A stretch of 42,127 nt of DNA from Prevotella amnii DSM 23384 = JCM 14753 (GCF_000378745.1 NZ_KB905284.1:1-42127); one strand, 5' to 3'. Counted from the stretch's first letter, positions 7,626 to 16,724 are shown. Numbers and translations are program-made. The notes: generated from the sequence alone by a model not told the origin.

Positions 7626-8480
7626 ATGGCAAAAGAAGCATCTTTTTTTTTTCGCCGATTAAAGTATTTTCTAAAATCTCGTTCTTTATTAGAGAAATGG
7701 TGTTTTGGAATAATAATATGTGTGCTTTACTGTACCTTTATATATGTTTACATAGTATCTCCTACAGGGTTTCGTTGGCGAGCTATATATGGCGAGCCTA
7801 ATTACCCTAAAGGATATAATATACATGGTATTGATATTAGTAGATATCAGGGTAATATCAATTGGAATCGTTTACATAATGCTCTCATAGATACATATCC
7901 TGTTCGTTTTATCTTTATAAAATCAACAGAGGGTGATAGCTACATGGATCCTAATTTTAGATCTAATTTTTTTGAAGCAAAAGAAAATGGTTTTTTGCGT
8001 GGAGTATATCATTATTGGAGTAATAATGTTCAGCCTCGCAGGCAGGCTTATTTTTTCTTAGCAATGGTAAAACTTCTACCAGGTGATTTTCCTCCCATAT
8101 TAGATGTTGAAAATAAGCCTAAAGATATGACAATACAAGATTTTCAGCAAAACATTCTAACATGGTTACATATAGTAGAAGATAGATATCATGTAAAACC
8201 TATTTTATATACTTATTATAAGTTTAAACAACAATACCTTAGTGATCAGCGTTTTGATGATTACCCTTATTGGATAGCTCATTATTATGTTAGTCAAATG
8301 GAGTATAAAGGAGAGTGGAAAATATGGCAGCATACTGATGCTGGCAGGTTACCAGGTATAAAAGGATATGTGGATTTAGATATTTATAATGGAAGTTATT
8401 ATGATATGCAACAAATGTTAATACCTGAGTATTCTTCTACAGATTCTTCTGAAATATCAGACAGCACCAATTATCCTTAA
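7626..8480 (+). CDS. Glycoside hydrolase family 25 lysozyme-like protein, membrane-anchored
   Basis: The 284-aa protein has an N-terminal cytoplasmic Lys/Arg-rich segment and one membrane helix (about residues 24-44), then a GH25 muramidase domain (about 64-270). Catalytic features are visible: GIDISRYQG (Asp70), IKSTEG at about 98-103, and the FPPILDVEN block with the acidic pair Asp160/Glu162. WQHTDAG and DLDIYNG near the end close the barrel. GH25 enzymes cleave the MurNAc-GlcNAc bond of peptidoglycan. The topology places the catalytic domain in the periplasm, so a role in cell-wall remodelling is more likely than secretion as a weapon. The last 44 bases overlap the end of prmA on the other strand. 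Confidence 0.9.
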   Translation: MAKEASFFFRRLKYFLKSRSLLEKWCFGIIICVLYCTFIYVYIVSPTGFRWRAIYGEPNYPKGYNIHGIDISRYQGNINWNRLHNALIDTYPVRFIFIKSTEGDSYMDPNFRSNFFEAKENGFLRGVYHYWSNNVQPRRQAYFFLAMVKLLPGDFPPILDVENKPKDMTIQDFQQNILTWLHIVEDRYHVKPILYTYYKFKQQYLSDQRFDDYPYWIAHYYVSQMEYKGEWKIWQHTDAGRLPGIKGYVDLDIYNGSYYDMQQMLIPEYSSTDSSEISDSTNYP

Positions 8481-9306
8481 CACTGCGTTCTGTTTCGACA
8501 AGTCTTAAGCTGTTAGCTTTTTCCTTTAAAAGGTTAGCATCATCTTCATAGAAACCACTTAATATAACCTTACCTCCACATTTTAAGATATTAGAAAAAG
8601 CACTTAAATCTTCTATTAAAATATTACGATTGATATTAGCGAGAACTAAATCGAACAAACCATCTATTTTTGAAAGTATTTTTTTATCTCCCTTATGTAC
8701 ATTTATTTTTACATCATTTATCTCAGCATTATGTATAGCATTTTTCACACTCCACTCATCAATATCATATCCAAAAACTTCTGTCGCTCCACATTTTGCA
8801 CTTATTATTCCCAATATTCCTGTTCCGCAGCCACAATCAAGCACACGCTTATCTTTTAAATTTAGGTCAATAAGTTTTTCTACAATCATTTGTGTTGTTT
8901 CGTGATTACCTGTTCCAAATGCTTGCTTAGCATCTATATAAATATTAATAGGAAATTTTTCTTTAACTTGCCCTTTTTGTGGGGTATTTGTAGTATTAAA
9001 GCAAGAAATAATGCATTTATTTTTTATTACAATTGGTTCGAAACCATTATTTTCCCATACTTCGTTCCAATCTTTATCTTCAACATCTTTTACATCAATG
9101 CTTATGTTTGTTTCTTCTAAAGGGAAAGTAGATAGAGCTTTCTTTAGTCTGTCTTCATCATAACATTCCTTCTGACAATAACCTATCAATAAGTTACTCT
9201 CATCAGTAAAAGATTCAAAACCACAGTCCCCAGCAATAGCTGTAACTAAATCACGAGTAGTCTGATTATCAGGATATATTGTAAAAATAGCTTGAATGTA
9301 TTTCAT
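8437..9306 (-). CDS. prmA: Ribosomal protein L11 methyltransferase
   Basis: PrmA trimethylates ribosomal protein L11 using S-adenosylmethionine. The 289-aa protein shows the N-terminal L11-recognition region with KDWNEVWENNGFEPI (about 79-93), the hinge FGTGNHETTQM (about 131-141), SAM motif I LDCGCGTGILGI (about 158-169), the acidic YDID that binds the ribose, and LANINRNIL. Length is normal for the family. It has its own -7 box (9327-9334). The gene is convergent with the GH25 gene and its 3' 44 bases are shared with it in antisense. Confidence 0.95.
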   Translation of the reverse strand: MKYIQAIFTIYPDNQTTRDLVTAIAGDCGFESFTDESNLLIGYCQKECYDEDRLKKALSTFPLEETNISIDVKDVEDKDWNEVWENNGFEPIVIKNKCIISCFNTTNTPQKGQVKEKFPINIYIDAKQAFGTGNHETTQMIVEKLIDLNLKDKRVLDCGCGTGILGIISAKCGATEVFGYDIDEWSVKNAIHNAEINDVKINVHKGDKKILSKIDGLFDLVLANINRNILIEDLSAFSNILKCGGKVILSGFYEDDANLLKEKANSLRLVETERSVKDNWCCLIFQKNL

Positions 9307-9326
9307 TGTTTGTTAATTATATACTG

Positions 9327-9334
9327 CAAATATA
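9327..9334 (-). promoter_or_regulatory. -7 promoter box of prmA
   Basis: Minus-strand TATATTTG, 20 bases upstream of the ATG, followed by C as in the extended word TAnnTTTGC. Confidence 0.6.
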
Positions 9335-9376
9335 TAAAAAATAGGTAGAAACATATCATAGATTGAGAAAAATAAG

Positions 9377-9384
9377 TATATTTG
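9377..9384 (+). promoter_or_regulatory. -7 promoter box of the Tyr-rich protein gene
   Basis: TATATTTG followed by C, about 100 bases upstream of the ATG at 9485, giving a leader of roughly 95 nt. The leader ends in AAGGAGGGAATAAG, an unusually strong Shine-Dalgarno-like sequence for this phylum. Confidence 0.6.
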
Positions 9385-9484
9385 CATAAGTTTAAAACAG
9401 ATTATTGCTATATAAAACAACAACAAATCAAACAAGATATTTATAAAAATAGTACTAACAGAATAAAAATAAGGAGGGAATAAG

Positions 9485-10423
9485 ATGAGAAAGAATATAA
9501 TTATCTTAGCAATTATGAGCTTTATGCCTATATTTGCTGTGGCTCAAGATGATATGTATATTTATAAACAGAAAGATGTAGATAAATATAATAAATCTAT
9601 AAAAGAATATTCAGCTTATTATAGTGGTATTGATAAAAGCAATGAAGATTATAATCGTCATGGCAAATTAAGAAAAACTTTCAATGTTATAGGTCAAGAC
9701 TCTTTGGGTAACGATATTATCCAATATATAAGAAATGGAAGAACAGGTAGAAGTTTAGTAGTAGATACACTATATGGCGATTATATGCGCAATTTTAATT
9801 ATGATAATGATGATTTTGCTTATAGTCGTCGTATGAGCCGTTTTGATGATTATTATGGTAGCTATTATGATCCATGGTTAGATATAGATTATTATGATCC
9901 TTTCTATTATGATGTTCGTTGGAGATATAATAGTCCTTTCCGTCGTGGTTGGTATGATCCTTGGTATAACACTTATTATACGCGTTGGTATAACTCACCT
10001 TATATTTATGATGGCTGGTATGACCCTTATTATGGTTATTATAGATGGGGTGGAGTATATCCTTACTATGGCTATGGCAGTGGATACTATTATGGGATTC
10101 CTTATTATAGTGGTTTCTATACTTATAAAGGTCATACAGGTACTGCTAATCATTGGGGAGGTAGAAGGAGTTATAATCAAACTATTCGTAATTATGATAA
10201 TAGCAATGTTCGTACCTTTAGTAATGAACAACGCTCATTTGGTGATAGGTATAGAACATTCAATGAGAATTTTGGAGGAAATCGTGGAAACTTTGAAAGC
10301 TCACGTCCAAACTATTCATTTCCTTCTTCGCAACCTCAGGGTGGAATGTTTAACGGAGGAAGTTTTGGAGGCTCAGGTAATGGCAGCTTTAATAGAGGAA
10401 ACAACTTTGGTGGCCATCGATGA
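9485..10423 (+). CDS. Secreted Tyr/Gly/Arg-rich low-complexity protein
   Basis: The 312-aa product has a signal peptide (about 1-20, cleaved after VAQ or nearby). Residues ~20-80 are ordinary, ~95-220 are extraordinarily rich in Tyr, Trp, Asp and Gly (YDPWYNTYY, YYGYGSGYYYG), and ~235-312 are rich in Asn, Gly, Ser, Arg and Phe, ending SFNRGNNFGGHR. I recognise no domain. It stands 110 bases before an OmpP1/FadL-type outer-membrane protein on the same strand and is probably exported to the periplasm or outer membrane. The start is supported by the strong purine-rich GGAGGG 6-11 bases upstream. A long alternative frame (9894-10442) is a shadow of the biased composition. Confidence 0.75.
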   Translation: MRKNIIILAIMSFMPIFAVAQDDMYIYKQKDVDKYNKSIKEYSAYYSGIDKSNEDYNRHGKLRKTFNVIGQDSLGNDIIQYIRNGRTGRSLVVDTLYGDYMRNFNYDNDDFAYSRRMSRFDDYYGSYYDPWLDIDYYDPFYYDVRWRYNSPFRRGWYDPWYNTYYTRWYNSPYIYDGWYDPYYGYYRWGGVYPYYGYGSGYYYGIPYYSGFYTYKGHTGTANHWGGRRSYNQTIRNYDNSNVRTFSNEQRSFGDRYRTFNENFGGNRGNFESSRPNYSFPSSQPQGGMFNGGSFGGSGNGSFNRGNNFGGHR

Positions 10424-10533
10424 AGGCTATCATATAGTGTAAATAACTTTTTATTAATAGCATTTTATTATTCAATAAGGAAATGTTATATTTTATGTGG
10501 AAAATATTTGTTAAATTGTAAATTGAGAGCAGT

Positions 10534-12120
10534 ATGAAAAAAAAATATTATTTATTTGCTGTAACTTTATTGGCAGCAATGTCTATGAAAGCGCAAGAAA
10601 CTTATCAAAACGCCAAGCTTATAACTCAAGACCTTAATGGAACTGCTCGCTATGTTGGTATGGGTGGCGCTCTTGAGGCTCTTGGCGCAGATATTTCTAC
10701 CATAAGTAGTAATCCTGCAGGAATAGGTGTTTTTCGTAGTAGCAAAATAAGTATGAGCACAGGTTTTATAGTACAAGAAAACTATAAAGATTTTGATAAT
10801 AATAAGAATGTTCATGCCAGCTTTGACCAGATAGGAGGAGTATTCTCTATCCGAACTGGTGGAAGATCTTTCCTTAATTTTGGTTTTAATTATCATAAAG
10901 GGCGTAATTTTAATTATGTATTAAATGCTGCTAACGAGCTTAAAGAAGCTTCGCTTAACAAACAGTCTTCTGCTAAAGGAATGTTAGGTAGTGAAGATAA
11001 AGGGGGCTTTTTTGTAGGTGCAAGCAACAATGGGGCTTATAATGGATATATAAATGGCAATTCCGATAAACAAGCGTTAACTTTTGATCAGCTTGACTAC
11101 TTAAATTACAATACTATAATAACCGATAAAACTGATGGTAAGTTTTATGACTATAGAGGGAAGTCATTCGACTTTTATCGTGATAATGTAGGTTATACGA
11201 GCAATTATGATTTTAATATTAGTGGGAACATTAACGATCGCCTATATTGGGGTATAACATTAGGGGTAAAAGGTGTTCATTATAAAGGGTATAATGAATA
11301 TAAGGAAGAGCTTATTGATGGGAATAGTAATATTTCTTATAATAATAATAAGGCAATAACTGGCTCTGGGTTTGATGCAAGTGCTGGTATTATTGTACGT
11401 CCTATAGATGAATCTCCTTTCCGTGTAGGAGCATATATAAAGACACCTACTCGGTATAATCTAACTGTGGATAACTATACTGGGGTAAATACTAATAATT
11501 CACGTGCAGTAAATAAAACTTATTCTATTAATAATTCTTATTCTTTTAAGTTATTCAGCCCATGGAAGTTTGGTGTATCTCTTGGGCATACCATTGGTAA
11601 CTATATGGCTCTTGGTGCTACTTACGAATATGAGGATTATTCAACTATAGATACTCGTATTAATAATGGAGGGTATTACGACTGGTATTATAATGAATTT
11701 GTAGAAACTTCTGTTCCTGATGGTAAAATGAATAATCATACTAAACGCACTCTTAAAGGTGTAAGCACATTAAAATTTGGTGCAGAATTTAGACCTACAG
11801 GAATTGTAGCTATACGTTTAGGTTATAATTATTTGACATCTGCATATAGAAACAATGGGCAGAAAGATCCTACATTAGCATCTTTGGGCAATAGTTATTC
11901 TTCTGAAGCAGACTTTACTAATTGGAAGGATATTAATCGTTTCACTTTTGGCTTAGGCTTTAAAATAAAGAAATTTAATATAGATCTTGCTTATCAATAT
12001 AGTATGCAAAAAGGAAACTTCTATCCTTTTTCTAATATAGAAAAATCTAATGTTATTGCTCCAACTGAAGTAGCTAATAATCGTAGCCAGCTATTATTAA
12101 CTTTGAGTTATCATTTATAA
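10534..12120 (+). CDS. OmpP1/FadL/TodX-type outer-membrane protein
   Basis: The 528-aa product has a signal peptide (about 1-20, MKAQ at the cleavage region) and then the N-terminal GTARYVGMGGALEALGADISTISSNPAGIGVFR that typifies the OmpP1/FadL hydrophobic-substrate transporter family, often labelled hemin receptor in Bacteroidales. The remainder has alternating beta-strand patterns and ends ...QLLLTLSYHL, with a C-terminal aromatic/hydrophobic strand as in beta-barrels. Such proteins let hydrophobic molecules cross the outer membrane. The substrate is not evident. It lies directly after the Tyr-rich secreted protein and may be cotranscribed with it. Confidence 0.85.
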   Translation: MKKKYYLFAVTLLAAMSMKAQETYQNAKLITQDLNGTARYVGMGGALEALGADISTISSNPAGIGVFRSSKISMSTGFIVQENYKDFDNNKNVHASFDQIGGVFSIRTGGRSFLNFGFNYHKGRNFNYVLNAANELKEASLNKQSSAKGMLGSEDKGGFFVGASNNGAYNGYINGNSDKQALTFDQLDYLNYNTIITDKTDGKFYDYRGKSFDFYRDNVGYTSNYDFNISGNINDRLYWGITLGVKGVHYKGYNEYKEELIDGNSNISYNNNKAITGSGFDASAGIIVRPIDESPFRVGAYIKTPTRYNLTVDNYTGVNTNNSRAVNKTYSINNSYSFKLFSPWKFGVSLGHTIGNYMALGATYEYEDYSTIDTRINNGGYYDWYYNEFVETSVPDGKMNNHTKRTLKGVSTLKFGAEFRPTGIVAIRLGYNYLTSAYRNNGQKDPTLASLGNSYSSEADFTNWKDINRFTFGLGFKIKKFNIDLAYQYSMQKGNFYPFSNIEKSNVIAPTEVANNRSQLLLTLSYHL

Positions 12121-12462
12121 GATAAATTGCATAATTACAAGATTACAACATATTTAGACATCTCAAATAAAATAAGCAGATTTCTATTATAGTTGTTTTC
12201 TTGTTTTTATATGTAAGGTTGTATAATAACGTTGATGCTTTTTGTGTGCTATAAAGATAAGAGATAAATTATATTTCCTTGTAAGCAAGATAATATCTAA
12301 ACACAGATAATTTTATAGTAAGTATTTAGATATGATACACATATTTTCAGAATAATGTTTACGCTTTATAAAACAGTTTGAACTTATTATTATAGTAGCT
12401 TTTATTATCTAAAAAACATGTAACTTTACTCTTATAACATATAAGGTAAATAAATAACAGTT
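12121..12462. other. AT-rich intergenic region with an inverted repeat
   Basis: This 342-base region has no supportable gene. It contains ATATCTAAA (12293-12301) and its inverted copy TTTAGATAT (12325-12333), separated by 23 bases, which might form a hairpin or an operator. No T-run follows, so it is not a clear terminator for the upstream porin gene. Confidence 0.5.
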
Positions 12463-12627
12463 ATGTCGAAGAATATAAAAAAAATAGGGTTAATAGCAAT
12501 TATTTTAGGCTTACTTTGTTTTATTGTCCATATATTGCTTAATTATCATGGTAATAGTTTTCTATTTGTAGGAATAATTCTTATATTTGTTGGTACATTT
12601 TCTTATGTAAAAGGGTGGAAAGGTTAA
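12463..12627 (+). CDS. Small two-helix membrane protein, 54 aa
   Basis: ATG at 12463 opens a 54-codon frame ending TAA 12625-12627. The product begins MSKNIKKIG, then has a hydrophobic helix (~9-27), a polar turn NYHGNS (~27-32), a second hydrophobic helix (~33-48) and a basic end VKGWKG. This regular two-helix hairpin in otherwise gene-free DNA supports a real small protein; similar unannotated membrane proteins occur in Bacteroidales. No function can be given. It converges on the MarR-type regulator gene, 96 bases apart. Confidence 0.65.
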   Translation: MSKNIKKIGLIAIILGLLCFIVHILLNYHGNSFLFVGIILIFVGTFSYVKGWKG

Positions 12628-12723
12628 TGGTATATTATATATAATAGTTTCATAAAAAGAAAATATTATATCAATAAATGATAAAACTTACATAATAATC
12701 TGTTTATATATTTTACACCTCTC

Positions 12724-13227
12724 TTATATTTCAGACTGTTTTTTATTATTTTTTATTTCAGCTTTTATTTCGAGTTCTTCTAATTTCCTTTTATGAAGTT
12801 GCTCTATAAGTGCATCTAAGCTATTAATAAGCTCCTCAATATTATTGGTTTGAAATTTATCTGAAGATAATTTATCTATCATGCAATGAGGAATATTTTT
12901 AGCTTTCTCCTCAAGCTCCTTACCTTTTTTCGTTAGAAAGATAAAAGTCTCTCTTCCATCTTTTTTTCCTTTTCTGCGATTTACAAATCCTTCTTCTTTC
13001 ATTCTTTTAAGTAATGGTGTCATTGTATTAGAATCGAGTTCTAACCGATGTGATATCTCCATGACTTTTTGACAGTCTTTTTCCCATAACACCATCATCA
13101 CAAGATATTGTGGATAGGTAAGTCCTATTTCATCTAATAAAGAATAGTATGCTTGAGTAATTAGACGACTTGCAGTATATAGTCTGAAACAGAGTTGGTT
13201 TTTTAATTTAAGAAGTTCGTATGCCAT
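12724..13227 (-). CDS. MarR-family transcriptional regulator, OhrR-like
   Basis: The 167-aa winged-helix protein shows the MarR architecture: dimerisation helix, helix-turn-helix (MEISHRLELDSNTMTPLLKRMKEEGFVNRR, about 56-85) and a wing (KKDGRETFIFLT). The N-terminus contains LKNQLCFRLYTASR with Cys13 in the place of the peroxide-sensing cysteine of OhrR, whose members repress the organic hydroperoxide reductase gene ohr until that Cys is oxidised. No ohr gene lies next to it, so the target is elsewhere or the gene acts on something else. The tail (about 140-167) is Lys/Glu-rich and probably disordered. OhrR-like sensing is inferred from this one motif. Confidence 0.85.
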   Translation of the reverse strand: MAYELLKLKNQLCFRLYTASRLITQAYYSLLDEIGLTYPQYLVMMVLWEKDCQKVMEISHRLELDSNTMTPLLKRMKEEGFVNRRKGKKDGRETFIFLTKKGKELEEKAKNIPHCMIDKLSSDKFQTNNIEELINSLDALIEQLHKRKLEELEIKAEIKNNKKQSEI

Positions 13228-13477
13228 TATATTTGTTGTATTATTATTTAAATATAGATAAAAAATATGAGTAATTGCTGTTAGAGAACATATATCATTT
13301 GATTAATATACATTGATGTTTTATTTTATTTTTCTCAATATAAATATTTCTAAAATAACATCACTCTTTTGTTGTAATCATGCTAACTTGACAACTTCTA
13401 ATATAATCTTACAGTATGTCATGCCTAAATATAAAACAATGATAAATATAGTTTTAACTTTTATAGTATATGATAAT

Positions 13478-14092
13478 TTATCTCATATCTACTATTTCTG
13501 CCTTTGGATATAATTTTTTATTAAATTTAAAAATAGCATCATTGAGTTTCTTTGTTTTAATACGTATTATTTTAATAATAGTCCATTTTCCTCCTTTACG
13601 CATTTTTACTTGTTTCAGCTGATTTGACATACTTAAAGTTATATATGCTTCAGACACGCTACGCTTCTTATTTTGAGCTAGCATATGTATTACTTTTTGA
13701 TTACCAGTTATAGTCATAGATAGCATATAACCATTTTTATATATATTGATAAAGCTATATGGGTTTATTGATAATCGTTGAGCTTCTGTAGGATTAAAAA
13801 CGCTTACCTCATTTGTTGATTTTGTGTAAGCCCATTGTGTTTTACCATCAAACCATACTGAAACTAATGGCGTTATAGCCATAAACTTGTTACCTTTTAT
13901 AGCTAAATTGCCAGATGTACCTCCTCCTATATCTGATTTTGACATAGAAAAGTACACTTGTAAACCTTCTTTATTATTTATGATGGCAGTGGCCTTATCT
14001 AAGCATATCTTTGCTTGTTTAGAATTTTGTGAATATAGCTCACTACTAAACATTAATATAACTAAAAGAAAAAAGCATTTTATAATTTTCAT
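13478..14092 (-). CDS. LolA-like outer-membrane lipoprotein carrier family protein
   Basis: The 204-aa product has a signal peptide (~1-21, ending LYSQ). It then has the half-barrel pattern of LolA/LolB proteins: a helix with DKATAIINN, then strands including GTSGNLAIKGNKFMAIT, VWFDGKTQWAYTKSTNEVSVFNPT (about 75-100) and later strands. LolA ferries lipoproteins through the periplasm. The gene follows ftsK on the same strand after 66 bases, an arrangement common in Bacteroidales. The sequence is divergent enough that the exact cargo is uncertain. Confidence 0.8.
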   Translation of the reverse strand: MKIIKCFFLLVILMFSSELYSQNSKQAKICLDKATAIINNKEGLQVYFSMSKSDIGGGTSGNLAIKGNKFMAITPLVSVWFDGKTQWAYTKSTNEVSVFNPTEAQRLSINPYSFINIYKNGYMLSMTITGNQKVIHMLAQNKKRSVSEAYITLSMSNQLKQVKMRKGGKWTIIKIIRIKTKKLNDAIFKFNKKLYPKAEIVDMR

Positions 14093-14158
14093 TGTAGTTT
14101 TTATTAAAAAGTTTGATATTGTTTTTATATAATATATTATTTTATTTAATTTAATAAG

Positions 14159-16621
14159 TTAATGATGACGTAACGTTGTCAGTAATGCTTCTAAAGAATT
14201 TTCATCACTTATAAGAACTTCTCGTGGTTTAGAGCCTTGTGCAGCTCCCACTATGCCAGCACTTTCCAATTGATCCATTAAGCGTCCTGCTCTATTATAT
14301 CCTATAGAGAAGCGGCGCTGTATCATACTGGTAGAACCTTGCTGGGTTACAACTATAGTACGTGCAGCATCTTCAAAAAGAGGATCAACATTATTTGTAT
14401 CCAATCCTTCTGTATTACTATTATCATCTTCTGATATAGGTTCAGGTATTTCGAGAGGGTGTATAGGACCAGGCTGATTAGCTATAAATTTGTTGACTTT
14501 ATCTACTTCTATTGTATCAACAAAAGCACATTGTACACGAACAGGTTCTCCACCATTAAGATAGAGCATATCTCCTCTACCTACTAATTGTTGAGCACCT
14601 GGACGATCAAGAATAGTACGCGAGTCGATCATTGAACCTACTCGGAAAGCTATTCGTCCAGGAAAATTAGCTTTAATATTACCTGTTATAATTGTTGCTG
14701 TAGGACGTTGAGTTGCTATAATCATATGAATACCAACGGCACGAGCTAATTGTGCGATACGTGTAATAGGCATTTCTATCTCACGACCAGATGTTAATAT
14801 AAGATCTCCAAACTCATCAATAATAACTACTATATATGGCATAAATTTATGCCCTTCTTCAGGATTTAGATGATGGTTTAAAAACTTATGGTTATATTCC
14901 TTTAAGTTTCTAGCTCCTGCAGCTTTAAGCATATCATAGCGTTCATCCATAAGAACACAAAGACCTTTTAATGTTTTTACGACCTTTTTTACATCAGTAA
15001 TAATAGGCTCGTCTTCATTGTCATCAATGGCAGCCATAAAAGATTTTGCGATAGGTGAATAAACACTAAATTCAACTTTCTTAGGATCAACAAGAACTAT
15101 TTTTAACTCGTTTGGATGCTTCTTATATAACAATGAAGTTATAATAGCATTTAAGCCAACTGACTTTCCTTGTCCTGTAGCACCTGCTACTAAAAGATGA
15201 GGAATTTTTGCAAGATCTACCATGAAAACATCATTGGTAATAGTTCTTCCTAAAGCTATTGGCAGATCCATGTTCGACTCTTGAAATTTCTTAGAATTTA
15301 ATATAGAGAACATTGAAACGATGCTTGGCTTAGCATTAGGCACTTCTATACCAATAGTTCCCTTACCTGGCATAGGTGCTATAATACGAATACCAATAGC
15401 AGCTAAGCTAAGTGCTATATCATCTTCTAAATTTTTAATTTTAGATATTCGTATACCTTGAGCTGGAGTAATTTCATATAATGTAATGGTTGGCCCTACT
15501 GTTGCACGTATGCTTCTAATCTGTACACCAAAATCATTTAAAACCTTAATAATCCTATTTTTATTTGCTTCTAACTCGTCTTTACCAACATAGTTTATAT
15601 GCGTGTCAGAATCATATTCCTTAAGTAGATTTAGGGTAGGATATTTCCATTTAGTAAATGGCTCGCGAGGATTTATAGGAGTATCTATATCTGTAGAGTT
15701 TGCTACTATCGGGCTATTAGCTTTTTCTTCTGCTTTGGCAATTTTTACTTCTAATCCAATATCACCTCTTGCATTTTCTTTGTTTATAGGTTTTTTGATT
15801 ATACTTTCAGAAATATTTCCTTGAGCAGCTGTATTAGGTATAGTAAGCTCAACATACTCTTTTTTATTAGTATCAGTAGAGTCATTACAATATATTTCTT
15901 CATTAGAAAGAGGGGAGTCGTTTATAAGAGTTTCTTCCGTATTAGAAATAGTTCCCTTATCTTTGTTTACTACAGTAAATTTAACCTTATCACGTAAATA
16001 ACCAATAGGATTAATAATCCTTCTTATAACAGTGATAGTTTCAGATGTAAGATAAGTAAGAAATGCTACTAAAACTATTACCAAAAGAACGATTAATCCG
16101 GGAGTTCCTACAAAATTTTCTATAAAGTGAACACTATAAGCTCCATGATCACCTCCTGGGTTAAATATCTGATTATTCATTAATGGCGTAAGAAATTTGG
16201 CAAAAGTAATAGATAACCAAATCATGCAAAGAGCCATACCTAAAAACCATTTCCAAAGATTTACGTTTTTATATGCTCCTATCATTTTTACGCCACATAA
16301 GGTTATAAATGCGGGTATAAAGAAAGCAGGTATACCAAAGCACCTTGATATGAAAAAGTAAGATATCATTGCGCCTAAGGATCCACAAATGTTTTGAAAC
16401 TCTTGTCCTGTATTTTTTAGCTCTCCTGGACGAAGATCTGTTACAAGGCTTTGATCTGCCTGACCTGTAGAAAAATAGCTGAAGAATGCAAAACAAATAT
16501 AAATGGCTAGTAAAACAAGCAACAATCCTATTATAAGCCCTGTTTTATCGTTAAAAATACTCTTTACCCCTAAAGCTTCTATAAAAGTCTTTGATGTACG
16601 TTCTGTCTTCTTTCTTACCAT
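14159..16621 (-). CDS. ftsK: DNA translocase FtsK
   Basis: FtsK couples chromosome segregation to division at the septum. The 820-aa protein has N-terminal membrane helices (about 28-50, 80-112, 125-150, 172-192), a short polar linker (about 210-320), and the motor: an alpha domain, Walker A GATGQGKS (480-487), Walker B VVIIDEFGDL (about 600), and IATQRPTATIITG. The C-terminal winged-helix gamma domain that reads KOPS sequences is present (about 745-810, RRFSIGYNRAGRLMDQLE). The linker is short compared with the E. coli protein, as in SpoIIIE. It is divergent from the exonuclease gene with separate -7 boxes, and is followed by the LolA-like gene. Confidence 0.95.
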   Translation of the reverse strand: MVRKKTERTSKTFIEALGVKSIFNDKTGLIIGLLLVLLAIYICFAFFSYFSTGQADQSLVTDLRPGELKNTGQEFQNICGSLGAMISYFFISRCFGIPAFFIPAFITLCGVKMIGAYKNVNLWKWFLGMALCMIWLSITFAKFLTPLMNNQIFNPGGDHGAYSVHFIENFVGTPGLIVLLVIVLVAFLTYLTSETITVIRRIINPIGYLRDKVKFTVVNKDKGTISNTEETLINDSPLSNEEIYCNDSTDTNKKEYVELTIPNTAAQGNISESIIKKPINKENARGDIGLEVKIAKAEEKANSPIVANSTDIDTPINPREPFTKWKYPTLNLLKEYDSDTHINYVGKDELEANKNRIIKVLNDFGVQIRSIRATVGPTITLYEITPAQGIRISKIKNLEDDIALSLAAIGIRIIAPMPGKGTIGIEVPNAKPSIVSMFSILNSKKFQESNMDLPIALGRTITNDVFMVDLAKIPHLLVAGATGQGKSVGLNAIITSLLYKKHPNELKIVLVDPKKVEFSVYSPIAKSFMAAIDDNEDEPIITDVKKVVKTLKGLCVLMDERYDMLKAAGARNLKEYNHKFLNHHLNPEEGHKFMPYIVVIIDEFGDLILTSGREIEMPITRIAQLARAVGIHMIIATQRPTATIITGNIKANFPGRIAFRVGSMIDSRTILDRPGAQQLVGRGDMLYLNGGEPVRVQCAFVDTIEVDKVNKFIANQPGPIHPLEIPEPISEDDNSNTEGLDTNNVDPLFEDAARTIVVTQQGSTSMIQRRFSIGYNRAGRLMDQLESAGIVGAAQGSKPREVLISDENSLEALLTTLRHH

Positions 16622-16645
16622 TCCATTTTCTATATTTTATCCTTG

Positions 16646-16653
16646 CAAAATTA
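16646..16653 (-). promoter_or_regulatory. -7 promoter box of ftsK
   Basis: Minus-strand TAATTTTG followed by C, 24 bases upstream of the ftsK ATG. It is paired back to back with the box at 16697-16704. Confidence 0.6.
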
Positions 16654-16696
16654 ATAATTTAGAGCCATATACATCTATGTTCTCGTAGTTTTTTTT

Positions 16697-16704
16697 TAAA
16701 TTTG
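16697..16704 (+). promoter_or_regulatory. -7 promoter box of the exonuclease/methyltransferase/tilS operon
   Basis: TAAATTTG followed by C, 20 bases before the ATG at 16725, implying a leader of only about a dozen nucleotides. Confidence 0.6.
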
Positions 16705-16724
16705 CACACAGAAAGCGTATAAAA

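Noticed and set aside
9894..10442. A 182-aa ORF overlapping the Tyr-rich protein gene
   Set aside because: It is Ile/Met/Val-rich only because it reads the TAT/GAT-rich Tyr codons in another frame; there is no start context and it overlaps a better-supported gene with a signal peptide.
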